DNA of 64,000 bases from Mesostigma viride (lineage: Eukaryota > Streptophyta > Mesostigmatophyceae > Mesostigmatales > Mesostigmataceae), in NCBI GenBank assembly GCA_009746045.1, contig RPFO01001685.1, positions 1-64,000 on the forward strand, given 5' to 3'. Position 1 is the first letter of the stretch, and each line of letters opens with the position of its first letter. This document shows positions 9,903-18,722 of the stretch, one piece after another. The notes under the pieces were generated by a model, which ran no database searches, had not been told where the DNA came from, and worked only from the letters and a program-made list of their open reading frames with translations. A program made the translations under genes and the position numbers.

Positions 9903-12259
9903 AGGATCTGCCGAACGCCTCCTCCACCGGCCCCTCAGGCTGGCGCTACGAGCACCTCTCCGTGATGGCGGGCCATGGCGGGGCGACCGCACTCTTTGAG
10001 GCTGCCGCCGACTTGGCCGCGGGGTCCCTGGCCCCCGCGGCGCGCCCTTGGCTGGCTGGGGCACGCCTCATTGCCCTCCTGAAAGACGACGTCCCCCCGC
10101 CTGCTGGCCGCGTTCGTCCCATTGCTTGCGGCGAGGTCCTACGCAAGCTGGTGAGTAAGGTCATTTGTCGCCAAAAGGCCCCCGAGTTTCGCGCCTACTT
10201 CTGCCCCAACCGGAGTGATACTGAGGAGTCCGTCGCGGCCCAGCTTGGCGTCGCCACCAAAGGGGGCAGCGACATCATCGTGCACACAGTTCAGGCCTAC
10301 CTCGAGACGCATCCGACCCATGTGGCGCTGAAGGTGGATTGCCACAATGCGTTCAATGCTGTCACCAAGGCTAGCATCTTTGAGGCCGTCGGCGAGGCGT
10401 TCCCTGACCTTCTTGCGTGGACAGCAGCCTGCTACGGCGAACCCACTCAACTCTCCTTCCTCATGGAGGATGGGACGTTCGCCGACATCGCTTCCCGCAC
10501 GGGAACCCAGCAAGGTGACCCCCTCGGCCCCTTTTACCTGTCTGCCCCGCTGCACAAGGCTCTCCAAGGTGTCCACGCTGCGCACCCGGATGTCGTGCTC
10601 CTCGCCTATATGGACGATATCCATGCCCTTGGCCCGGCCGACGCTGTGGTTGCCGCCCTGGCTGCCCTTGAAGTGGCCATGGCGGCCATCAACCTTCGGC
10701 TCACCCTCCCCAAGTGTGCAGTCTTTTCGCCCCAGGGGGACTGCTCTGGCTTCCCCGCGGCTATCCCGGGGGCATTGGCGCGGGCGCGTGGTTTCTCGTG
10801 CCTGGGCGTCCCTGTGGGTGACCCTGACTACGTCGAAGAGGAGCTCCGGGCCACCGTGGAACAGCGCACCCATGTCCTCGAGACTTGGGCGCGCCTCAAG
10901 GACCCCCAGACCAAAGGGCTCCTCCTGTGGTTTTGCGCCCACCCGCGGGTGGTTCACTGGCTCCGTGGCGCTCCCCCCCACTTGGTGCGGCTTGCCGCGG
11001 AAGGCCATGACGAGCGCATTCAGGCCGCCTTGCAGGTGCTCCTCCCCGGCCCTAGCCTGCCAGCTCACTCCATGCGCTTGGCCACCCTCCCCTGCCGCAT
11101 GGGCGGGTGTGGGCTCACCCGCGCCGCCCGCCTCGCCCCCGCCGCCTTCCTTGGCTCTGTTGCTCAGGCCTGGGCGGAGATCCGCCGGTTGGTCCCCAGC
11201 GCCGTCAGCGCCATTCCCGACTTGGTCACCCCATCCCCCTTCCCCTTTGTGCAGGCTGTGCAGGATTCTTACCTCGGGATCCAGCAGGCTTGCGACCTCG
11301 TCCGCCCCGCTCAGGCCGTCCACCGTCGCCTGCCCCGGGGCACGCCCGGCGTGTCCACTGTCGTCAGTCCTAGTGTCTTCCCTGCCTGCGTTCATGAAAA
11401 ACAACAAAAGACCTACGCGGGTATACTACACTGTGCCGACTGGATGGGTCTGCATGCGAGCTTGAACGATCAGGGGAAGGCTTGGCTTCACTCCGTTTCC
11501 CTTGAGGGGAGCGTGGGGTCCGCATTCCTGCGCGCCCTCCCCATGAGCCCTTTGTTCACACTGGTTCCGGCCCTTTACGCCATCGCTCTCCGCCACCAGC
11601 TCTTTGCCCCGCAACCTCTCATCACGGCGGGTGCGTCCTGCGGCAGCTGCGGGCTTGCTCTGGATACTACTGGGACGCACTACATCGCGTGCATGGGTGG
11701 CCAGCAGAACCAGAACTGGTTCCTCTATCTCCATACCGCTCTCCTCCGGGTGGTGTGTGCCATGGTTCGGTCGGTCTTTCCCCACTCCACCATCAAGTGC
11801 GAGGACGCGGATGGGGCCGCCCTCTACTCACCCAACCACCGCCCCGACATTACCGTGCTTGACTACGACGGGCAGGGTTGCCACCTGCTCATCGATGTCT
11901 CCGTGGCTCGGCCGCTTTCCGGTCGCCACATCCTCCGGGCGGCTGTGGATGCCGGCGCTGCTGCCGCTGTGGCTGAGCGCGACAAGTTTGCCTCCTACGG
12001 CAATGTGGGGCCCCACCGGGTCATCCCCTTTGTCCTTGAGGAGTTCGGGGCCATGGGCCCCAAGACAGCGGAGTTTTTCCACGAGTGCTGCCAGCGCCGT
12101 GAAGACCGCCTCGACCTCGAGGGTCAGACCGCCCCGTGGTCGGCCCGCACGTGGTCCTCGTATTGGCGGCAGCGTCTGTCACTCGCCCTCACTCGCACCG
12201 TGGCTGATGTGTTATTCCGCCGCACCCGGGCCGACTTTGTCGCGACCCATGCGGTCTAG
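9863..12259 (+). CDS. RLE LINE ORF, C-terminal part: reverse transcriptase, CCHC, restriction-like endonuclease
   Basis: This frame is open from about 9863 (IVLDLDIF) with no ATG of its own at the start, consistent with fusion to the upstream ORF. RT motifs: LIALLKDD and RPIACGEVLRKL (10069-10155), motif A ALKVDCHNAF (~10326), motif B GTQQGDPLGP (~10501), motif C YMDD (10607-10618). After the thumb come a CCHC knuckle CGSCG..HYIAC (~11638-11694) and RPDITV...LLIDVSV (~11842-11910), the PD-x(n)-D core of a restriction-like endonuclease. The order RT-CCHC-RLE defines early-branching LINEs. The stop is at 12257-12259. With the one missing C restored the ORF would be about 1735 residues. All catalytic residues I can identify are present, so this copy is young. 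Confidence 0.85.
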   Translation, partial: PIVLDLDIFTAVLKDLPNASSTGPSGWRYEHLSVMAGHGGATALFEAAADLAAGSLAPAARPWLAGARLIALLKDDVPPPAGRVRPIACGEVLRKLVSKVICRQKAPEFRAYFCPNRSDTEESVAAQLGVATKGGSDIIVHTVQAYLETHPTHVALKVDCHNAFNAVTKASIFEAVGEAFPDLLAWTAACYGEPTQLSFLMEDGTFADIASRTGTQQGDPLGPFYLSAPLHKALQGVHAAHPDVVLLAYMDDIHALGPADAVVAALAALEVAMAAINLRLTLPKCAVFSPQGDCSGFPAAIPGALARARGFSCLGVPVGDPDYVEEELRATVEQRTHVLETWARLKDPQTKGLLLWFCAHPRVVHWLRGAPPHLVRLAAEGHDERIQAALQVLLPGPSLPAHSMRLATLPCRMGGCGLTRAARLAPAAFLGSVAQAWAEIRRLVPSAVSAIPDLVTPSPFPFVQAVQDSYLGIQQACDLVRPAQAVHRRLPRGTPGVSTVVSPSVFPACVHEKQQKTYAGILHCADWMGLHASLNDQGKAWLHSVSLEGSVGSAFLRALPMSPLFTLVPALYAIALRHQLFAPQPLITAGASCGSCGLALDTTGTHYIACMGGQQNQNWFLYLHTALLRVVCAMVRSVFPHSTIKCEDADGAALYSPNHRPDITVLDYDGQGCHLLIDVSVARPLSGRHILRAAVDAGAAAAVAERDKFASYGNVGPHRVIPFVLEEFGAMGPKTAEFFHECCQRREDRLDLEGQTAPWSARTWSSYWRQRLSLALTRTVADVLFRRTRADFVATHAV

Positions 12260-12472
12260 ATCCCTTCCAGGCCTGCATGGTGGGCCGGCAGCGCTGTTGC
12301 TGCGTGTAGTTTTGTGATGTATAGTTAGTTGTACAGGTCTTGTGCCGCTGGCGTGATCCTTGGATGTCTGTGTCAGATTACTATTAATTTCTTCAGGGTT
12401 ATTCTCCCAGTTATCGGGTTTTTCCTTATGTTGCATGCCTATCTCACCTCCGTAATCTATCATTCTCAATGA
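12260..12472 (+). other. 3' UTR of the RLE LINE
   Basis: The same sequence ('ggtgggccggcagcgctgttg', 'gtgatgtatagttagttg', 'ggcgtgatccttggatg', 'gcatgccta', 'cctccgtaat', 'ctcaatg') appears on the minus strand at 62625-63037, where its distal part is tandemly repeated. It ends at the target-site duplication without poly(A). Confidence 0.75.
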
Positions 12473-12638
12473 ATATATGTGAGGTTGCACAGATATACCA
12501 ACCCGAAGGGCAACTCATGGACATGCTTGGCCCCCAAGGACAGCCATTGGATATGGGTAGGTTGGATGGCATCTGGTTTGCAAAATTGTGAAGATCCAGC
12601 CGATTTATCGGCAGGATCTCAGACCATTTAGGGGATAT

Positions 12639-13567
12639 ACCACACTAGATTTGCACGATTTGAAAGCTCGTTTAGATAGCCTCCTTACTCGTCTGTATGC
12701 ACGTACGTAGGCCTCACGGGCGCAACCACCTGCACGTGCGTGTTTCTCAGACCAAGCCCACGGCAACGTGGCTCTCAGGGATCGCGGCAGGTGCTATCGT
12801 GCGGGATGGTTATAATTATATTATCACGAAGGCTGACCTTATTCATTGGATCTCTTATCTTGTTGATAACACCTTCATCTGTTTTGCGGGCAATGTATAC
12901 CAACAAGCTATCGGCATCCCTATGGGCACTAACTGTGCCGGGCTCCTTGCAAACCTCTATCTATACACTTATGAGCTTGCATTCATGGAGAATCTCATTG
13001 CCTCAAACGATGATGTTCTCATCAGGCGTTTTATCCATACATGTCGATACATTGATGATGTCATCGCTTTCGACAACCCTGATTTCGCAACCCATTTGTA
13101 TATCACCGCTGACCAGTCTGCCTGGCATCTACCCGCAAGCGTCCCTCACATTAAAGCTCACGTCGGAGGATACTCATTGCAATTACCTCGATCTTAACAT
13201 TACCCATAACAAGAAGGGCTGGCGTACGGCTGTCTATGATAAGCGCAAGGATCCTAAATACCAGCAAATTCCTTTTATTCGTTACCCCGATATTCACAGT
13301 CTCCTTTCCCACACAGCAAAATATGGTGTTGTTCTTTCTCAGTTACATCGTTTTTCCCGTCTTTGTTCTTATCGTGTTGATTTCATCACGACTCTTGTTG
13401 AACTCTTGCAGCGTTTATTGGTCAAAGACTATGACCGAGCCATTATGCTCCGTCAAGTCCGATGTTTTTTGCAACGTCACCCACATCTGTTCGGTGCTGC
13501 CCCTTGGCACAAGCTCTACAAACAGGTCGTAGACCGGCTGGATCACATAGTATCTCCGCACATCTGA
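12639..13567 (+). pseudogene. Penelope-like ORF, C-terminal part: reverse transcriptase core and thumb
   Basis: This continues motif A from 3708: joining 3712 to 12639 (one ATAT copy) gives LYIPH followed, after a one-base shift, by DLHDLKARL, the usual sequence after motif A. Then come IGIPMGTNCA (motif B, about 12911-12940) and RYIDDV (motif C with the catalytic Asp pair, about 13045-13062). Another frame carries the thumb: YLDLNITHN, KYQQIPFIRYPD and SQLHRFSRLC, ending with a stop at 13565-13567. At least two frameshifts and a stop show inactivation. Telomerase and group II RTs were considered, but GIPMG with RYIDD and the upstream GIY-YIG favour a Penelope-like element. Confidence 0.78.
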
Positions 13568-14132
13568 ACCCTGTGATGCCAGATCTCCTTTGCGGCCGTT
13601 CCGAGCTTGGCACTGGATTCGTTGTCCACATCGTCGCGTCGCTGCCGCAACACGATGTTTTCTGGCATCCGCGGGCTTTTGGTTCCCGCCGCACATTTGA
13701 AAGTGCTGTCCTCCGGCTTTTTTGCCTTTGCACCGTGTGCAGTTCTTGGACGTTTGGAATCATGCATGGCATGGCTAACGTGATGACTGACTAGCTAGAC
13801 CTTTTCAGTGGTTTTCCATTTGCGGGTATTTCCTCGTAAATGGTGGGAGAGCGATCGCAGCAATGGTGCTCACCACTAGACACTCCCGGCCAGTTAGGCT
13901 CGAAACACACGCCCTGATCAAGCAATGATGCTGTTTCCGGCCCCACCGTCTAGGTCATCTAGTCGCTCCACACGTAAGCCAGCCATAATTTCAATGCACA
14001 AGGATACACATTTCCATCACCATTCATCTTCATCATCCTGAACGACTCGAAAACGCGGAAAAGATAACGGCAGGCTCGAGCTACCATGGTCCGGATTCTC
14101 CCGATTTCTGGCCTGCGCTGGTTGTCTCTTTG
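13568..14132 (+). other. 3' UTR of the Penelope-like element
   Basis: Non-coding. It aligns throughout with 33180-33778 inside panC intron 3: 'gacactcc(t/c)ggcc', 'cctgatca', 'accgtctaggtc', 'agccagccataattt', 'catcatcct', 'gactcga', 'caggctcgagctaccatgg', then the terminal 'ttctggcctgcgctggttgtctctttg'. Two independent copies with the same 3' end fix the element boundary. Confidence 0.75.
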
Positions 14133-14219
14133 ATAGTACAAAGTGGCATGACCATGTACATGACACGCAAGTACTTAACTCCTTACGGGTAGTCGCTAGC
14201 TTTGATATATTAATTAATT

Positions 14220-14660
14220 AATTAAACTCGTGCTCCCGTTGGGGAGTCACGGAGCACCGAAGTGCTTTTAATCCCTGTGTGTGCACTACAGGAGAAAGGG
14301 CAGAGACCCCCAGTCTCCTTCATGCCAAAGGCATGCCACAGCTGCAATCGGGCGCGGCTAGCTAAAAGGACAGGCTAGCGATCCGGCAAACTGTGGGTGC
14401 AATAAGACCCATGTGAGCATATCATAGCAAGGAGCGTGGGCAAGTAATCTGAACATAGCCAGGGCGTAGCATGGCTGTACTATAGAACTAGGCTAAGGCT
14501 ATGGCTGGTTGTGTACCGTGCGTTGGCGGCACGTGACTAGGTGTGTTGGCACAGCTAGGCAAACATTCTAGGCATGGCTGCCTTAGCGACAGTGACTCCA
14601 ATGGTTACAAGCTAGGGCTATTGCTAATCTAGCCCGCTGGGGGCGTCCACATCTTTGATA
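14220..14660 (-). mobile_element. ORF1-only retroelement family 2, 3' UTR copy
   Basis: On the minus strand it ends with the stem-loop GTGACTCCCC / GGGAGCACGAG followed by a TTAA-type tail (14210-14225). The sequence up to 'ctagcccgctgggggcgtccacatctt' matches 61145-61575 closely, so it is a 5'-truncated copy keeping just the end of the ORF1 region. Confidence 0.7.
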
Positions 14661-14699
14661 TATGGATTGATCAATCCAGTCCCTCTATATATCAATGTA

Positions 14700-15040
14700 C
14701 GATCGAGGATCGACATGGGGGGGCTAGGCCTCTCTGTGATTTGGAAAAAGATTATCAATGGGCAGGGCCAAGTGGGCTCAGGTTATAGAGGACAATGACC
14801 CCCCCCAGTGCATGGGGAAACGCCCGCGCGTGTTTGCAAACGCGGAAAGCATGCTAGGCAAGCCCCCTAGTGTCTAGGGCACAATAGATATAAAGAGTAG
14901 GATTGATTTGTACCTAGATAGAAATCAGAAAATCAGAAGATATTAGACCGGTAGGACTGCGTGTACCCATCCATCCGTCCATCGGGGTTAATGCTCGATC
15001 TGTGACTCCCCAACGGGAGCACGCGTTTCATTAATTCTAG
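14700..15040 (+). mobile_element. Family C LINE, 3' end fragment
   Basis: It resembles 35620-36375: coding remnant 'atggggggctaggcctctctgtgat', 'gtttgcaaacgcgg', then 'agattagaccggtagga', a short ATCC run, 'atcggggttaatgctc' and the terminal stem-loop. The ATCC run is only about three units here, against about 120 in the copy at 35840-36332. Confidence 0.7.
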
Positions 15041-18000
15041 TTAATGGTGGATGCCAACGCGACCCTGCCCGTGGGCCGCGGGGGCTGCATGTATGCGCCG
15101 CGCCTAACCGATAGCAATGCCAACACCCCCCTACTTGAGCAACTGCTAACTGAGGGGGACTTGACTGCTGCCAATACGCTGTTTGCTAAACCGCCTGATG
15201 CAGTAGTGACCTTTGTGGGCCCCATGCGCAGGGCGGCTGGCTCGATGCTCCCTCGGCGGCGATGTGTATGCTTGGACTACATACTTGTGCGCAAGTGCTG
15301 GCGCTCTTCCGTCATCGATGCCCGTACGCTGACCACCCCCAGTGTCGCATCGGATCATCGCATGGTCACCGCAACCTTGCACCTACGTCTTCAGGCCCCT
15401 GCGCGCCGCCGCCCCCGGCCCCGCCCTGACTGGACCTGCTTGCGCCCCGGCCGTCCGTGGGCGCAGGGAAAAGTGGTCAGCGGATGAGATACGCCGCGAT
15501 GCAATCAGGTCTGCCTTTGTGGACGCGCAACCTTTGATGTACCTGGACGCAGATCGTGGTGTAGATCTCACGCCACCCTACGAACTGTTCATGCGATCGG
15601 TGGAGCACTGGAGCTTGGCTCTAAGCTTCTCCCCGAGCAACCCCGCGCCCGACCAGCCCCGCTCTACCTGCGCGACGCCCGGGTGGTTGCCGCCCGGCTG
15701 GCGCTAGCGCAGGCCCGCCGCCGCGGGGAGGGCCTGTACCCGTACCAGGAACGGCTTACTCAAGCATATACTGCCGCACATGCGGAGGAGGTGGAGACAC
15801 TTGCCGCCGAAATCAATCGCCACACGGCCGCCAACCAGCACAAGGCGGCCTGGCGCTCTCTCGACCGTCTCACCGGACGCCGGGAAACGCAACGGGCTGA
15901 CATCCCAGGCACCCCCAGTGAACGCCTTGAGATTTGGTTCAGCTCCCAGGCCAAACTATCAGCTAGGGGCCCCTGGCCCGCCCCCCCCGCTTGACCCCGC
16001 TGCAGCTGCACGCCCTGCGGCCAGCCGAGGCGGCCCCATCGAGCCCCCACAGGCGCCCACCAGCGAGACGGACTACCTGGTCCCACCGCTCTCCGGCCCC
16101 CTGGTGGACGGCCCCCACGACGAGTGGACTCCCCAGGAATGGGCTGCTGCCATCTCCACCCTCCGCAATGATGCTGCCATGGGAGTGGACAATATTTCAC
16201 CGGAGGTGGTTAAGATGCCTGAGCTTGAGCCCTTCCTCCGGGGTGTTTGCAACCGGATTCTACGAGATGGCCTCCCCCCGCGGACGTATTGGAAGACCGC
16301 TGTCCGGGTCATGCTCTACAAGGGTGCCCAAGGGGTCCGCCGCGGATACCGGCAACTACCGCGGCGTATGCCTCCAAAGCTGCGTGCTGAAAGTCTTCAT
16401 GCGTCTCCTGCTGAACCGCATGCGCGCCAGCCTCGATCCCCACCTAGGTGAGTCCCAGATGGGCTTCCGTGTTGGTCGCAATTGTGTTATGGTCACTATT
16501 ACCGCGCGCCGCCTGATCGAGGAAGTGGGCCGCCTGGCCCCCGGCCTCTTGCCATTGCTATTGATCTTCGTGGATTACACCAAGGCATTCGATACGGTTA
16601 TATGGGACGCCCTGTGGGTGGTCGATCATTCACCTGTTCCGTGTCCCATCGTACATCGTTGAGATCATCCGCCAGTTCTATGAAGGGTCCCAAGCCCAGG
16701 TCCGTACCGCCGACGGCGTCACTCCGGCATTCCCCCTGCACACCGGGGTGTGGCAGGGCTGTGTGCTCTCCCCATATCTATTCATCATTATGGTGGACTA
16801 TATTATGCGGCGTGCACAAGCCCGCTTCGCCCGGGTGGAGGGGCGCCCGCCGGGGATCGAGATCACGGAGTACGCCATGCAGCTACGGCGGGGTTGACCC
16901 ACCCTACCGCCTGAGCGATCTGATCTACGCTGATGACACGACACTCGTGGAAACCCCAGAGTCAGCCCAACTGTGGCTAGACAGCTTATCACTGGAAGCG
17001 CGGGCGGTGGGGCTTATGATCAGCAAGAAAACGGAGGTCATGGCCATCGGCTTCCCTGCTGGGATTGCCCCACCCACCCTCCTCTTGCTGGACGGCAGCC
17101 CCGTCCCCCCGGCGACTCGCTTCAAGCTCCTCGGCAGCTGGCTTCCCTCCACGGCCGACGACATCAACACCCGCATTGGCCAGGCCTGGGCGGCCCTCCG
17201 CCGCCTCGACAGGTTCTGGACCTGTCGCTACCTGAGTGATCGAGCGACGCAAGCGCATTCTGTTCAAGGCCCTTGTCCTCAGCATCCTCCTTTATGGCTG
17301 CGAGGCGTGGACCCTGGACCAGGCGCTGAGCCAGCAGCTTGACGGCACCGTCACTCGAATGCTCCGTCATATCCTCGGCGTCCGCTACCAAGAACGCCGC
17401 ACCCGGGCCGAGCTCGATCATCTACTGCGAGCTCCCTCTTGTCACCCATACCATCCGACACCGCCGCCTCCTCTTTGCCGGCCATCTTGCCCGCACAGAC
17501 CAGGTGAATACCGATGTGGGCCCTGCGCTAGCTGCCGGGGGGCTTAAGACGGGCCAACCAGGTAGACACCTCCTCCTATGGCAGGGTCCCCTTGTCCCAT
17601 CGCAACCCACTGGCAAACTTGCGCGCGCCGGGCACCGGCGCGGCGCGACCCGGACCTATGTGACACAACTGCTTGAAGATGCAGGGCTTCTGGGACTATC
17701 CGTACTCCGCGCCCGCATGATTGACAAGGAGAAATGGGCTGCCATCTGCGATAAGCACCTTCCCGAGGGGTATGCTCCTGTTTTCTCCCCACGGGCCCCG
17801 CGGCCCGTTGCTAGCCAGGGTAGAAGTCCGCAGGTGGAGGTTATTGGTCCTGAGGATAGCCGCTACACTACCGCCTCGTCTGCCATTACAGTAGAGGACA
17901 GCTCGGATGAGGATTACATCCCCATCTAGTGCTTAACGGTTGGGGGATGATGCAGACGATATTTGTTTAAACTTCTGTGTAATTATTTTTCTAATGAGAT

Positions 18001-18060
18001 TAGCATAGTACTCCGTGGCATGCCTTTGCGCATGACACGCAAGTACTTACTTACTTAATT
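15041..18060 (+). mobile_element. Family D LINE (APE-type non-LTR retrotransposon), 5'-truncated and degenerate
   Basis: It starts inside the apurinic-like endonuclease domain and runs through RT to a 3' UTR ending in a stem-loop (GTGGCATG...CATGACAC, about 18017-18044) and a 'cttacttactt' tail. A second copy of this 3' end is at 300-574 with 14141-14215. Confidence 0.75.
15044..17929 (+). pseudogene. APE endonuclease C-terminus plus reverse transcriptase, multiple frameshifts
   Basis: 15044-15480 reads VDANATLPV, LDYILV and SDHRMV, the last two being motifs of the exonuclease-endonuclease-phosphatase fold; the N-terminal half is missing. The RT follows in several frames: GVDNISPE and GNYRGVCLQ (about 16165-16380), motif A FVDYTKAFDTV (~16567), motif B GVWQGCVLSPYLF (~16747), motif C LIYADDTTLVE (~16920). 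The C-terminal region has LLYGCEAWTL (~17290) and RRLLFAGHLARTDQ (~17465), typical of APE-type LINE tails, and ends with an acidic segment and a stop at 17927-17929. Frame changes near 15480, 15990, 16330, 16620, 16880, 17235 and 17430 show it is inactive. Confidence 0.78.
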
Positions 18061-18722
18061 CTAGTTAATTAATTAATATTCATGCATGCATGCATGCAAC
18101 ATTGGCCCCAGTTGTCGACATATCATACATGCGCCACCCACGCGCGCATTAATTACTTAATTAATTAAAATCATAGCTCCGTGGGGAGCATATGTAACAC
18201 ATAGCCCTGAGAAAGGGGCATCTATGGGTTTGTAATACAATCAGGGCGACAACCTGCAGGTGTAGGATGTACAACTATCACCTGCTCTGGGTGCACGAGG
18301 TGCACCTGCACCGCCATGACGGTTCATGCCTCCTAAACAAGCACAAGCGCACAAGGCGGCTTGAGGAGAGGGCCTAGAAGGCCTGCATGACATATGGGGT
18401 GGAAGGTATGTGGCTAGGCTATAGCTGGTGTACACATGGCATCTCAGCAGAGAGTAGCTCCCTGCTTAGGCATGTAGCATGGCTAAATGCTGACTGCAAC
18501 ATCCATGGGAGGTCCCGTTGTAGGCATGGCGTAGCTAAATACTGAAGGCATCATCCATGGGGGCCATTATGGGCGCACATGCGCGTGCATGGGCCATATG
18601 CTAGGCTAAGCCTGACTAATCTACACTACTGGTATATGTTCCCTAGTCTGAGGTGGCAGGAGGGGCCTGCCAGGACTTGTGGTCAACGTGGATGACCGCC
18701 CCCCTCCAGTACACCGGCTTAA

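Larger units (their letters stand above)
5240..12472 (+). mobile_element. RLE-class non-LTR retrotransposon with PHD, RING-H2 and C2H2 domains
   Basis: The element is flanked by the 9-bp duplication ATATATGTG (5231-5239, 12473-12481), so its ends are well defined. It consists of about 7.3 tandem 231-bp monomers (5240-6925), a short G/C-rich leader, a long ORF split by one frameshift (7053-12259), and a ~210-bp 3' UTR ending 'cattctcaatga' without poly(A). Zinc fingers before the RT and a CCHC plus PD-D endonuclease after it are the plan of R2/R4/CRE/NeSL-type LINEs. PHD plus RING-H2 in the N-terminal part is unusual. Parts of a second copy occur at 62200-62618 and 62619-64000 (minus). Confidence 0.85.
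3713..12634. mobile_element. Terminal-inverted-repeat element X (ATAT target duplication), interrupted by the RLE LINE
   Basis: Left end CCCTAAATGGTC and right end GACCATTTAGGGG are inverted repeats. The 4-bp ATAT flanks both sides (3709-3712, 12635-12638), and one copy removed restores the Penelope-like RT motif. Next to each end is a short palindrome (CCGATGCATCGG at about 3759-3770; CCGATTTATCGG at about 12600). Without the LINE the element is about 1.68 kb, close to elements A (1.72 kb) and C (1.74 kb). Its left part (about 3895-4190) is clearly homologous to the inverse of element A around 19960-20230. No transposase is recognised, so it is probably non-autonomous. Confidence 0.7.
583..14132 (+). 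mobile_element. Penelope-like retroelement with N-terminal GIY-YIG domain, degenerate and split by nested insertions
   Basis: The element is bounded by the duplication ATAGTACA (575-582 and 14133-14140). Its first ~40 bp (583-624, 'gatttctggcctgcgc...ggttgtctctttg') repeat its last ~40 bp (14092-14132), like the partial terminal repeats of Penelope-like elements. Coding order is GIY-YIG endonuclease (about 1832-2045), reverse transcriptase motifs (about 3400-3712), then, after removal of the insertion at 3713-12634, the rest of the RT (12639-13567) and a 3' UTR. GIY-YIG before RT is the permuted order described for the Chlamys/Naiad clade; assignment to that clade is inference. Many frameshifts make it a dead copy. 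3'-end fragments of the same family lie at 25300-25386, 33180-33778 and 61975-62190. Confidence 0.75.

Noticed and set aside
10139-11407. 422-residue minus-strand frame opposite the RT
   Set aside because: Antisense shadow of the RT frame created by high third-position GC.
13568-14132. Hammerhead ribozyme in the Penelope-like terminal repeats
   Set aside because: No CTGATGA...GAAA core was found on either strand near the terminal repeats.
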